Assembly: GCF_000513895.2 (NCBI RefSeq)
Contig: NZ_CP165782.1
Span: 2,805,501-2,869,500, forward strand
Length of the DNA: 64,000 nt
Direction of reading: 5' to 3'
Origin: Ensifer sp. WSM1721
Lineage (GTDB): Bacteria; Pseudomonadota; Alphaproteobacteria; Rhizobiales; Rhizobiaceae
Under the pieces are notes generated by a model. The model saw only the letters and a list, made by a program, of their open reading frames with translations. It was not told the DNA's origin and searched no databases. The translations under genes and the position numbers were made by a program. Below are positions 15,407 to 23,800 of this stretch, piece by piece; position 1 is the stretch's first letter; the number at the start of each line of letters is the position of its first letter.

Positions 15407-17740
15407 TTAGGCGATGAACTCGGCGGAGGTCGCTGCGGTTTGTTTCCGCACTCGCTGCTCACAAAGAGTTCTCACGGCCGAGGCCGGCATCGGAGCCGCG
15501 AAGACAAAGCCTTGGATCAGATCGGCGCAATTGTACTCGTTTATGAGCTGCAGCTGATCTGTCGTCTCCACCCCCTCGACGACGGCCTTGAGTTCAAGCG
15601 CGCGGGCGAGATTGACCGTGCCGAGCAGCAATTTGAAGCGTCGCGAATCCTCGCGGATGTTGTGAACGAAAGACCGGTCGATCTTTATGACGCTCACCGG
15701 CAGCACATCGAGATAGCTGAGGCTTGAATACCCCGTCCCGAAATCGTCGATCGCAATCGTCATGCCGCGTTTGCGCAGCTCGTGAAGGACGGCCTGAACC
15801 TTCTCCGGTTCGTCCATCAGGCAGCTTTCCGTCATTTCAAGGTGCAGGCGGGCCGGGTCAAGACCGGTCTCCTCCAGGGCTTCAATCACGATCGCGACGA
15901 TTTCGTCGCCGCGAAGGTCGAGAACGGACAGATTGACGGACACCGCCACCTGTCCCGGCCAATCCAGGCAGTCGCGGCAAGCCTGTCTGAGAACGAAGCG
16001 CGTCACTTCTGTGACGAGCCCCATTTCCTCCGCGAGCTGGATGAAGACGTTGGGCGGCACCGGCCCGCGCTCCGCGTGGGTCCAGCGCGCCAGGGCCTCG
16101 CAGCATTCGACGCGCGACCCGTCAGGCGTGAACATCGGTTGATAGGAGACGCTGAGATCAGCCGCGCCGATCGCCGCGCGCAGATCGCTCTTGAGCTTTT
16201 GGCGATCGAGATAGCGCGCTTCCATTTCACCCTCGAAGGCGGTGCAGCCTCCGTTGTCGCGGGCCTTGGCCTCTGCTAGCGCCAAATCCGCCTTGATCTG
16301 CAGCTCCTCGAAGCGGAAATCGTGGCTCTTCACGATGACGAAGCCGGCATTCATGGCCATGTTGAAAGTGAAGCCGCCGGCCACATAGATGCCATGCAGA
16401 TTCGCGTGAAGAGCGCGAATCCGCTCCTCCAGATCGGAGCGGCTCGCCTTGTTGGGGAAAAATACGACGAATTCGTCACTCATCAAGCGTGCCGCAATCG
16501 CTTCGTTCGCGGCCAGACTCTTGAGGCGATCGGCGATCGCCTCAAGCAGCTTGTCGCCGATGACGTGGCCCTTCGTGTCGTTGACGTGCTTGAATTCGGC
16601 AATGTCGATGAGCAAGAAACCGATGTCGCGATCATGCGCGGCGTCGGCGGCGACTGCGTTGTGGGTGAGCTCGGCAAAGTAATCGCGGCTTGGCAGTCCG
16701 GTCAGTGCGTCGAACCGCACCATCTGCAGGATCTGCCTTTCTGCTTGTACCCGCGCCGTCACGTCTTCGAAAATCAGCACGATTTCGCCGTTCTCCCGAC
16801 GGCTCGCCGAGAATTCCAGCAAGAGATCTTCCGCAAGCGAAACGAGCGCGCGCGAACGCTTCCCCTTGATAAGGAGATCGACCTGGCTGGCGATGTTTTC
16901 GCTCTTTTGGAGATCGAGCTCCATTCCGCGAGCACCGCGCGCGAGTACTTCATCAAGGTGGCGGCCCTTGAGCTCCGCCTTGTTGCCGAGACGGAGAAGT
17001 TCGCAGGCACGCTCATTCGCCACCACGACGCGATTGTCGCTATCGAGCATGAAGAGGCCGTGCGTCATATGGTTGAGCGCAGTGTCGAATTGTCCCGCGA
17101 TCGTCCTGATTTCCCGGGCGGCAAGCACGTTCTCGTCGCGGGCAGCAAGCACGTTCTCGTACAGGAAGGCGCGCACATTGTTCGCCATCGCCCAGGTCGA
17201 CAGGATGAAAGGCAACAACAGCACCGCGAGCACGGCCATGAAGGGATCGCCCAGGGACAAGGCGCCGATCATCATCGGCAGGCAGGCCGATGACGACAGC
17301 AACAGCACCGCCCGCTCCGACCCGTAATTGCGCCCAACCAGTGAAATCATCGACGCGAGCGTCACCGAAATACATGCGAGCTGGGCGAAGGCATCCCGTG
17401 TGACGGCAATCGCATATCCGCAGGCGATGCCGCAGGTCAGCGTCACTGCAACGCCGCCGACGATATACCGGTTCTCCCATTTCCTGACCGTCACGTGATC
17501 CGCATTGGAAAAATCCTGCCGGTCGAACCGCATCATGTCGAGGTTGCGCAGGACCCACAAAACGACGACCGCTGCCGCGCAGCCAAGATAAAGCGCATCG
17601 GCGGTCTTCAGGAAGACAAGCAGAAAGGTCACGACGTGAGAGAGCACGCCGATCACCAACGTCCGGCGATGTTGGTAGAGCGAACTTACGAACGACAGGT
17701 ATATATCTGTCGGAAGAGCGCCCCGTTCATTGCGCATCAT
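15407..17740 (-). CDS. Membrane-bound GGDEF-EAL protein with degenerate GGDEF
   Basis: 777 residues. The N-terminal 190 residues contain about six membrane helices. A linker helix with an 8-residue tandem repeat (ENVLAARD/ENVLAARE) leads to a PAS-like domain (MTHGLFMLDSDNRVVVANE), then a GGDEF domain and an EAL domain. The signature site of the cyclase domain reads MSDEF (residues 420-424) in place of GGDEF, so diguanylate cyclase activity is unlikely. The EAL domain keeps EAL (548-550), NLSVLDL, E-T-E-S and IDDFGTGYSSL, so it probably hydrolyses cyclic di-GMP. Start could be either of two adjacent ATGs. Transcribed alone. Confidence 0.9.
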   Translation of the reverse strand: MMRNERGALPTDIYLSFVSSLYQHRRTLVIGVLSHVVTFLLVFLKTADALYLGCAAAVVVLWVLRNLDMMRFDRQDFSNADHVTVRKWENRYIVGGVAVTLTCGIACGYAIAVTRDAFAQLACISVTLASMISLVGRNYGSERAVLLLSSSACLPMMIGALSLGDPFMAVLAVLLLPFILSTWAMANNVRAFLYENVLAARDENVLAAREIRTIAGQFDTALNHMTHGLFMLDSDNRVVVANERACELLRLGNKAELKGRHLDEVLARGARGMELDLQKSENIASQVDLLIKGKRSRALVSLAEDLLLEFSASRRENGEIVLIFEDVTARVQAERQILQMVRFDALTGLPSRDYFAELTHNAVAADAAHDRDIGFLLIDIAEFKHVNDTKGHVIGDKLLEAIADRLKSLAANEAIAARLMSDEFVVFFPNKASRSDLEERIRALHANLHGIYVAGGFTFNMAMNAGFVIVKSHDFRFEELQIKADLALAEAKARDNGGCTAFEGEMEARYLDRQKLKSDLRAAIGAADLSVSYQPMFTPDGSRVECCEALARWTHAERGPVPPNVFIQLAEEMGLVTEVTRFVLRQACRDCLDWPGQVAVSVNLSVLDLRGDEIVAIVIEALEETGLDPARLHLEMTESCLMDEPEKVQAVLHELRKRGMTIAIDDFGTGYSSLSYLDVLPVSVIKIDRSFVHNIREDSRRFKLLLGTVNLARALELKAVVEGVETTDQLQLINEYNCADLIQGFVFAAPMPASAVRTLCEQRVRKQTAATSAEFIA
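17115..17162 (-). repeat. 24-bp tandem duplication inside the GGDEF-EAL gene
   Basis: Two adjacent 24-base units (17115-17138 and 17139-17162) differ at three positions and encode the repeated octapeptide ENVLAAR(D/E) in the helical linker between membrane and PAS regions. Being in frame, it lengthens the linker by just over one heptad. Confidence 0.85.
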
Positions 17741-18159
17741 GAACTTAAGCTCCGGTTTGCCGGATTGTTAGGATCGAGGGTTTAACGAAAGATTTCGTCT
17801 AACACCGCGTAAAATCAGCCGAAACGCAGAACAACCGGCAAATGGGATGTAGTATGCGCCGGTAGCGCAACCGAACATTGCATGAAGCGCAAGTAATGCC
17901 TGCACCTTACAGCCGAGAATAGGTGTCTTCAATAGGGAGGAGCGATAATACAACTTCACCGCGTCAGGCGTTTGCGCCAGCGTCGAGGCATTTCCCTGCG
18001 AAATGGTTACCGGATCTTGAAGAAATGCTCGCGAATTCCTGCCTTTCCCAAGGCCCGCGCCTTCGACAACAGAGGTGCGCACAACCCGCGTTTCTCCGCA
18101 GTTGACTTTAAAGAGATTCTGACGGCAAGGCTTTCCCGAACGATAACCGGAGTCTGACG
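17741..18159. other. 419-base divergent intergenic region
   Basis: Lies between the start of the GGDEF-EAL gene (minus) and the PuuD-like gene (plus). It has lower GC patches, a partial inverted repeat gttag...ctaac near 17768-17804, and short ORFs without ribosome sites that I do not believe. Both genes must have promoters here. I could not assign them. Confidence 0.4.
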
Positions 18160-18915
18160 ATGTCGAAACCTGTCGTTGCCATTCCGTGCGATTTTCGCGA
18201 ATTCGACGGCAATGTCTGGCATGTTGCTGCCCATCAATATGTACGCGCGGCGGTCGAGGGCGCCGAGGTCATGGCGTTCCTAATTCCTGCGCTGGAAACG
18301 GGCAATGACGCCGATGAAATCCTCGATCGCGTCGACGGGGTGCTGGCGAGCGGCGCCCGCTCCAACGTCCATCCGTCGCTCTACGGAAGAGAGGCGACGG
18401 AAACGGACGGGCCCTTCGATCCGGGCCGCGACGCAACCAGCCTGCCGCTGATCCGGCGCGCGCTCGACCGCGGCATCCCGCTGCTCGCCATCTGCCGCGG
18501 CATCCAGGAGCTCAATGTGGCGCTCGGGGGCACGCTCGCGACCGAGATACAGGAGCAACCGGGCATCTGGGACCATCGCAAGCCGGACGTGCCGGATCTC
18601 GATGTCGCCTACGGCATTCGCCAGGACGTAGTCGTGAAGGAGGGAAGCTGCCTGGCTCCCGTTCTTGGCGCCGGGCGGATCCGGGTCAATTCGCTGCATC
18701 GCCAGGCGATCGCCGCAACCGCGCCGAGCCTTGCGGTCGAGGCCGTCGCCGACGACGGAACGATCGAAGCCGTATCGGTGATCGGCGCCAAGGCCTTCGC
18801 CGTCGGTGTCCAGTGGCATCCGGAATATTGGGTCCGGACCGACGCGCCGTCGGCCGCCCTCTTCAAGGCCTTTGGCGATGCGGTGCGTGCTTATCGGGAG
18901 GCCAAGACCCAATAA
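18160..18915 (+). CDS. Gamma-glutamyl-gamma-aminobutyrate hydrolase-like class I amidotransferase
   Basis: 251 residues. A peptidase C26/PuuD-type glutamine-amidotransferase fold: LLAICRGIQELNVALGG contains the nucleophile Cys, and VGVQWHPEYW supplies the catalytic His and Glu. The N-terminal VAIPCD and VLASGARSNVHPSLYG are typical. Such enzymes split gamma-glutamyl amides, for example gamma-glutamyl-GABA in putrescine breakdown; the substrate is inference. GGAG precedes the ATG. Convergent with the dehydrogenase gene. Confidence 0.85.
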   Translation: MSKPVVAIPCDFREFDGNVWHVAAHQYVRAAVEGAEVMAFLIPALETGNDADEILDRVDGVLASGARSNVHPSLYGREATETDGPFDPGRDATSLPLIRRALDRGIPLLAICRGIQELNVALGGTLATEIQEQPGIWDHRKPDVPDLDVAYGIRQDVVVKEGSCLAPVLGAGRIRVNSLHRQAIAATAPSLAVEAVADDGTIEAVSVIGAKAFAVGVQWHPEYWVRTDAPSAALFKAFGDAVRAYREAKTQ

Positions 18916-18931
18916 TGCGCGGACGCCCGCC

Positions 18932-19894
18932 CTATCGGCCCTCGCGCCGGAACGGCGTCTCGACGACGGGTGTGAGGGGCTCTCCGGTCGAAAACCACGC
19001 CTTCAGATTGTCGACGACCAGGTCGGCCATGGCGTTGCGGGTAACGACCGACGCAGAGGCGACATGCGGCAGCAGCGTAACATTCGGAAGCGCGAGCAGC
19101 GCTTCCGGCACGTGCGGCTCGTTTTCGAAGACGTCCAAGCCGGCGCCGGCGATGGTGCCGTTCTGAAGCGCTGCGACAAGCGCGGCCTCGTCCACCGTCG
19201 AGCCGCGGCCGACATTGATCAGGACACCCTGGGGCCCAAGCGCGGCGAGAACGTCGGCATTGATCGCCTTCAGCGTGCTCGGCGTTCCCGGCACGATGAC
19301 GATCAGCGTATCGACGGCCTCGGCCAAGCCCCGCAGGGTTGGATGATAGGCGAAGGCGAGCCCCTCGCGCGGGGTGCGCGTGTGATAGGCGATCGAAAGG
19401 CCGAAGGCCTCGAGCCTCCGCGCGATCGCGAGCCCGATCCGCCCGAGGCCGAAAAGCCCGACCTTTCGTCCCCTGAGCGACAGCGGCGAGAGCGGAAAGG
19501 CGCCGTCACGAACCCAGCGACCCTGCCGCAGCCATTGCTCTGCCTGCGGCAGCAGGCGCACCGTATTGATGAGAAGGCCGATCGCGGTATCGGCGACTTC
19601 CTCGGTCAAGACATCCGGCGTGTTGGTGACGACGACGCCCCGCGCGGCGGCGCGCGCGACGTCGACACCATCATAGCCGACGCCGAAATTGGCGACGATT
19701 TCAAGCTCGGGGAAGGCATCCATCAGGTCCACCGGCAGGCGTCCCGAAACGGCGATGCCGGCGACGTCGGCCATCTCCGCCGTCACCAAGGCCGCCTCGG
19801 CACGCTCGATCGTCACCGTGTCGAACATCTCCGGAAGGCGTTCGAGCACGCGCTCGTTGATCTTGCCGGGCACGAGAATTCTGGGACGGCTCAT
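18932..19894 (-). CDS. D-2-hydroxyacid dehydrogenase (glyoxylate/hydroxypyruvate reductase type)
   Basis: 320 residues. NAD(P)-binding motif VGLFGLGRIGLAIARRL, catalytic Arg in NVGRGSTVDE, Glu in ENEPHVPE and His in LLPHVASASVVTR, all in the usual order. It reduces small 2-keto acids such as glyoxylate or hydroxypyruvate. AGAGGA precedes the ATG. It lies 109 bases downstream of the LacI gene on the same strand with only a half-RIME hairpin between them, so co-transcription is possible. Confidence 0.9.
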   Translation of the reverse strand: MSRPRILVPGKINERVLERLPEMFDTVTIERAEAALVTAEMADVAGIAVSGRLPVDLMDAFPELEIVANFGVGYDGVDVARAAARGVVVTNTPDVLTEEVADTAIGLLINTVRLLPQAEQWLRQGRWVRDGAFPLSPLSLRGRKVGLFGLGRIGLAIARRLEAFGLSIAYHTRTPREGLAFAYHPTLRGLAEAVDTLIVIVPGTPSTLKAINADVLAALGPQGVLINVGRGSTVDEAALVAALQNGTIAGAGLDVFENEPHVPEALLALPNVTLLPHVASASVVTRNAMADLVVDNLKAWFSTGEPLTPVVETPFRREGR

Positions 19895-19949
19895 CGATAT
19901 TCCTCTTTAGAAGAGTGTCGAAGCGACGCGCATCGGTTGCAAGCACTGC

Positions 19950-19992
19950 TGCAAGCTTCCTTGTGTCGTAGGCGCTGTAAGGAAACATGCAG
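19950..19992 (+). repeat. Half RIME-like palindrome
   Basis: tgcaagcttccttgtgtcgtaggcg-type sequence closing with taaggaaacatgcag. It resembles only the first palindrome of the intact RIME copies. It sits between the LacI and dehydrogenase genes. Confidence 0.5.
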
Positions 19993-20003
19993 GCGAGAAA
20001 CGA

Positions 20004-21026
20004 TCAAGCGGCGACGCGAAGCGGGCCGGTCGACTGGCGGATGCGCATTTCCGGCTTGATCAGGTGTATGCCGTCTGGTTCGTGACTGCCGGAAAGCTTG
20101 TCGAGAAGCGCGCGTGCGGCGCTGCGGCCCACTTCCGCCTGGCCGTTCCAGACAGTGGTCAAGGCCGGGGTGGCAATCGACGCCTCCTCCAGGTCGTCGT
20201 AGCCGGTCACCGAGATGTCGACACCCGGGACGAGGCCGGCACGGGCGATACCGTTCATCATGCCGATCGCAACGAGGTCGTTCCAGCAGACAACGGCCGT
20301 CGGCTTTTGCGGCAGCGACAGGAGATGCACCGCGGCTTCGAAGCCGCCCTGTTTCGAACGCGGGCCGGGAATGCGCAAGTTCGGATCGACGTCGATATTC
20401 GCCTTGCGCAATGCGTTGACATAGCCCTGGTAGCGATCGCGCCCGGTCGAGGTCTGGTCGGTCCCGCCGACCATTGCGATACAGCGATGGCCGAGGCCGA
20501 TCAGGTGGTTGGTGGCAAGCGCGATGCCGTAGGCGTCGTCGCCACGGAAGATCGGCACATCCAGGCCGTCGATCGAGCGTGCGATCAGGATAGCCGGCAT
20601 GCCGTTGTCCTCGGCAAGCTGAATGTCCTCCGCCGGCGTGCCGATGGCCGGCGACATGATCACGCCGTCGCCGCCGAGCTGCAGCAGCGTCTCGATGAAA
20701 TCGCGCTGCTTCTCGACGGAATCGTAGTGATTGGAGAGAATGAAGGTCTGCTTGTCGCGATCGAGCTCCGCCTCGATCGCCTTCAGGATCTCGCCGTAGA
20801 ACGGGTTCATGATGTCGTGCACGACGACGCCGATAATGCCGGAACGCGACGTCCTGAGGCTCGCGGCGCGTCGATTGTAGATATAGCCGAGCGCGCGCGC
20901 CTGCTCCTTGATCTTGTCGCGCGTGACTGCCGCCACGAGCGGGCTATCGCGCAATGCCAGAGATACCGTCGCCGTCGAAAGGCCGAGTGTTTCCGCGATT
21001 GTCGAAAGCTTGACCTTTTGCGCCAC
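20004..21026 (-). CDS. LacI-family transcriptional regulator
   Basis: 340 residues starting at GTG 21026 with a GGGGG site close upstream. N-terminal HTH (KLSTIAETLGLSTATVSLAL, then the hinge ALGYIYNRRAASLRTSRSG), followed by a periplasmic-binding-protein-like sensor domain ending VRAALDKL-type dimer helix. Probably represses sugar or keto-acid genes. A perfect 15-base operator lies 50 bases upstream of its own start (21076-21090), so it is likely autoregulated and may also control the downstream dehydrogenase. Confidence 0.92.
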   Translation of the reverse strand: MAQKVKLSTIAETLGLSTATVSLALRDSPLVAAVTRDKIKEQARALGYIYNRRAASLRTSRSGIIGVVVHDIMNPFYGEILKAIEAELDRDKQTFILSNHYDSVEKQRDFIETLLQLGGDGVIMSPAIGTPAEDIQLAEDNGMPAILIARSIDGLDVPIFRGDDAYGIALATNHLIGLGHRCIAMVGGTDQTSTGRDRYQGYVNALRKANIDVDPNLRIPGPRSKQGGFEAAVHLLSLPQKPTAVVCWNDLVAIGMMNGIARAGLVPGVDISVTGYDDLEEASIATPALTTVWNGQAEVGRSAARALLDKLSGSHEPDGIHLIKPEMRIRQSTGPLRVAA

Positions 21027-21062
21027 CGTTCCCCCCGATTTTCCCGTTTATGGTGTCAGCCC

Positions 21063-21092
21063 GATTTAAACCCTCTTTAAACTGTTTAAATC
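21063..21092 (-). promoter_or_regulatory. Nested operator upstream of the LacI gene
   Basis: Core palindrome tttaaactgtttaaa (21076-21090) is a perfect 7-1-7 inverted repeat. An outer perfect 9-bp pair gatttaaac (21063-21071) / gtttaaatc (21084-21092) shares its right arm, giving three TTTAAAC half-sites. AT-rich against a GC-rich background. This is the expected form of a LacI-family operator; binding is inference. Confidence 0.65.
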
Positions 21093-21126
21093 TTCGCTGC
21101 AATCGGGAAGTCGCGCAGCTACTCTC

Positions 21127-21630
21127 TCAATCTGCAGCCCGGGCGGCCTGAAGATTGCTGTCGACGACGCGCAGGAGCTTCAGAAGCGTACGCACCTGCT
21201 TGTCGGTCAGGCCGCGTGTCGCGAGCTTCTCGGAATGGTGGCCGGCTTCCGCGATGGTTTGCAGGCGGTCGCGGCCGGGGCCGGTCAAATACACTTTGGT
21301 CAGCCGCGCATCGTCCTTGTCCGGCCGGCGTTCGAGAAAGCCCTGCGCTTCCATGCGGCCGATGGTGCGCGTCATTGTCGGCGCCTTGACGCCGAGTTTC
21401 GCCGCCAACGCACCAGCCGTCAGGCCGTCGGTCGCGGCCAGCGCGAGCATGACGCCGTCCTGGCCGGCGTAGAGACCGCTTTCGACGAGGTTGCGGGACA
21501 GCACCGTTCGCATCGAGCGCGCCGCTTGGACGAGAATCGACGCCAGATCGTGATCATGCGCCTCGGCGACGATCTCGTCTCTCTTCTTGCCGTTCTTGCC
21601 CTTCTTTTCGGCTTTGCTCTTCTTGCCCAT
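21127..21630 (-). CDS. MarR-family transcriptional regulator
   Basis: 167 residues from ATG 21630, which has GGGAGGT 3-9 bases upstream; the longer ORF to 21702 would run through its promoter. A very basic N terminus (GKKSKAEKKGKNGKKRD) precedes the winged-helix core: LTAGALAAKLGVKAPTMTRTI is the recognition region and RRPDKDDARLTKVYLT the wing. Divergent from the creatininase gene. An inverted repeat that straddles its probable -10 suggests autorepression. Confidence 0.88.
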   Translation of the reverse strand: MGKKSKAEKKGKNGKKRDEIVAEAHDHDLASILVQAARSMRTVLSRNLVESGLYAGQDGVMLALAATDGLTAGALAAKLGVKAPTMTRTIGRMEAQGFLERRPDKDDARLTKVYLTGPGRDRLQTIAEAGHHSEKLATRGLTDKQVRTLLKLLRVVDSNLQAARAAD

Positions 21631-21654
21631 TGGACCTCCCGCCGAATCCCGTAC

Positions 21655-21689
21655 ATTGCCTTTATAGCAATACCGCTTGAGATTACGAA
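21655..21689 (-). promoter_or_regulatory. MarR-gene promoter with inverted repeat around -10
   Basis: On the minus strand a TTCGTA (21689-21684), 17-base spacer and TATAAA (21666-21661) form a plausible sigma-70 promoter. The repeat attgc (21655-21659) / gcaat (21667-21671) exactly brackets the -10 element. Confidence 0.45.
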
Positions 21690-21743
21690 CTGTATGACTC
21701 AAATAACAATTTTACGACAAACGACGCGTAGGACCGAAGAGAA

Positions 21744-22535
21744 ATGTCGCTGCCGAAAGCCCGCTGGGACGACAATCCCGCCGATCTCGCGCCCCTCGAA
21801 AGGAGGGACTGGATCGCGGTGCTGCCGCTCGGCGCGCACGAGCAGCACGGACCGCATCTGCCCTTCGATACCGACCGGCTGATCGCCGAGGGCATCGTTG
21901 AGCGGGTAATCCCGGCGCTCCGGGACGGCCTGCCGGTGACGTTCCTGCGGGTCGAACCCGTCGGCTATTCGGTCGAGCACATGGACGTACCGGGCACCCG
22001 CACGCTTGCCTATGACGAAGCGATCGCGCGCTGGCTCGGGATCGCCGAAAACCTCGCGTGGCTCGGCGTCCGCAAATTCGTGATGCTGAACGCGCATGGC
22101 GGCAACTCGCCCCTGATGACGATTGTCGCAACCGAGGCGCGCATGCGTTTCTCCATGCTTGCGGTCGCGACGAGCTGGACGCGCTTCGGCCAGCCCGAGG
22201 GCTGGATCGGCGCTGAGGACAAGGCGATCGACATCCATGGCGGGGATATCGAAACGTCGGTGATGCTGGCGCTCTGCCCGGACAAGGTGGACATGACGAA
22301 AGCCCGCCGCTTCCCTTCGCGCCAGAGCGAATTTGTCCGCCGCTTCAAACATCTGCGTGCCTACGGCCCGCATGCCTTCGGCTGGAAGATGTCGGATTTG
22401 AACCCCGAAGGCGTTGCGGGCAATGCCGCCGCGGCGACGGCCGAACGTGGCGAGCTCCTACTCGATCATGCGGTGAAGGGCGTTATCGAACTGCTCGAGG
22501 ACGTGAACGCTTTCGACGCCAGCGATCTTGCGTGA
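21744..22535 (+). CDS. Creatininase-family amidohydrolase
   Basis: 263 residues. Metal-site signatures of the creatininase family are present: LPLGAHEQHGPHLPFDTD (Glu33, His35, Asp42), VMLNAHGGN, and DIETSVML. The family includes creatininase and the pyrimidine-deaminase-like FAPy hydrolases (MftE, ArfB) so the substrate is open. The neighbouring sarcosine oxidase operon makes a creatine/creatinine role tempting, but it lies 14 kb away. Divergent from MarR, 113 bases apart. Confidence 0.85.
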   Translation: MSLPKARWDDNPADLAPLERRDWIAVLPLGAHEQHGPHLPFDTDRLIAEGIVERVIPALRDGLPVTFLRVEPVGYSVEHMDVPGTRTLAYDEAIARWLGIAENLAWLGVRKFVMLNAHGGNSPLMTIVATEARMRFSMLAVATSWTRFGQPEGWIGAEDKAIDIHGGDIETSVMLALCPDKVDMTKARRFPSRQSEFVRRFKHLRAYGPHAFGWKMSDLNPEGVAGNAAAATAERGELLLDHAVKGVIELLEDVNAFDASDLA

Positions 22536-22644
22536 GCGACCGGCGGCGAAAACGTCCCCATCGCATTTGCGCATCGCCGCTCGATCTCCTATATCAAACG
22601 CCAACACCGATGCCCGCGGCGCATCGCCAATCACCGAGGCTCCC

Positions 22645-23736
22645 ATGACCGAAACGACCACGCAGAAGCCGATCCCCGTCACCGTGCTCACGGGCTATCT
22701 CGGCGCCGGCAAAACGACGCTGCTCAACCGCATCTTGAGCGAGAACCACGGCCGCAAATATGCGGTCATCGTCAATGAATTCGGCGAGATCGGCATCGAC
22801 AACGACCTGATCGTCGAGTCCGACGAGGAAATCTACGAGATGAACAACGGCTGTGTCTGCTGCACGGTCCGCGGCGACCTGATCCGTGTCGTCGAGGGGC
22901 TGATGCGCCGGCCCGGTCGTTTCGACGCCATCATCGTCGAGACCACCGGCCTTGCCGACCCCGTGCCGGTCGCCCAGACCTTCTTCATGGATGACGACGT
23001 GCGTGCGAAGACCGAGCTCGACGCCGTCGTGGCACTGGTCGACGCCAAGCACCTGCCGCTGAGATTGAAAGACAGCCGCGAAGCGGAAGATCAGATCGCC
23101 TTCGCCGACGTCGTGCTCCTCAACAAGACCGACCTCGTCACGCCGGAAGAGCTCGAGCGGATCGAGGCGACCGTGCGCGTGATCAACCCGTCGGCCCGCA
23201 TCTACCGCACGCAGCGCTCCGAGATCGACCTCACCAAAGTGCTCGACCAGGGTGCCTTCAACCTCGAAAAGGCACTCGAAAACGATCCGCACTTCCTTGA
23301 GCAGGGTGAGCATGACGACCATGTCTGCGGGCCCGACTGCGATCACGACCACCACCATCACCATGATCATGATCACGAGCATCACCACCATCACGATCAT
23401 CATCACCACGACCATGGCCCCTCACCGATCCACGATGTGACGGTGCAGTCGATCTCGCTGAGGGGGGGCGAGATGAACCCGGACCGCTTCTTCCCGTGGA
23501 TCCAGAAGATCACGCAGACAGACGGGCCGAACATCCTGCGCCTCAAGGGCATCATCGCCTTTGCCGGCGACGCCGAGCGTTATGTGGTCCAGGGCGTCCA
23601 CATGATCATTGAGGGCGACCATCAGCGCGCCTGGAAGGAGGGCGAGAAGCGGGAGAGCCGGCTCGTCTTCATCGGGCGCGATCTCGACCGCGAGAAGATC
23701 GAGCGCACCTTCAAGGCATGTGAAGTCCAGGCATGA
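22645..23736 (+). CDS. CobW/COG0523 metallochaperone GTPase with His-rich loop
   Basis: 363 residues from ATG 22645 (GAGG site); upstream in-frame ATG at 22528 overlaps the preceding stop and is less likely. Walker A is GYLGAGKTTLL (17-27), followed by the CxCC metal motif GCVCCTVRGDL (Cys70, 72, 73), ETTGLADPVP, and NKTD. A 35-residue His/Asp-rich stretch lies at about 219-257. The C-terminal CobW_C domain follows. These GTPases insert or deliver zinc or cobalt; the paired Cys and His-rich loop favour zinc. The WD40 gene 64 bases downstream is a usual partner. Confidence 0.92.
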   Translation: MTETTTQKPIPVTVLTGYLGAGKTTLLNRILSENHGRKYAVIVNEFGEIGIDNDLIVESDEEIYEMNNGCVCCTVRGDLIRVVEGLMRRPGRFDAIIVETTGLADPVPVAQTFFMDDDVRAKTELDAVVALVDAKHLPLRLKDSREAEDQIAFADVVLLNKTDLVTPEELERIEATVRVINPSARIYRTQRSEIDLTKVLDQGAFNLEKALENDPHFLEQGEHDDHVCGPDCDHDHHHHHDHDHEHHHHHDHHHHDHGPSPIHDVTVQSISLRGGEMNPDRFFPWIQKITQTDGPNILRLKGIIAFAGDAERYVVQGVHMIIEGDHQRAWKEGEKRESRLVFIGRDLDREKIERTFKACEVQA

Positions 23737-23800
23737 TAGCGGAAAGTGCCTGCCGGTTTCCGAATAAGATCATGCTGAAACAAGAGAGCCTGACCAACTG

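Noticed and set aside
23330..23420. Run of cay codons considered as a microsatellite or mobile repeat
   Set aside because: It is the in-frame His-rich metal loop of the CobW protein; codons alternate and the protein context explains it.
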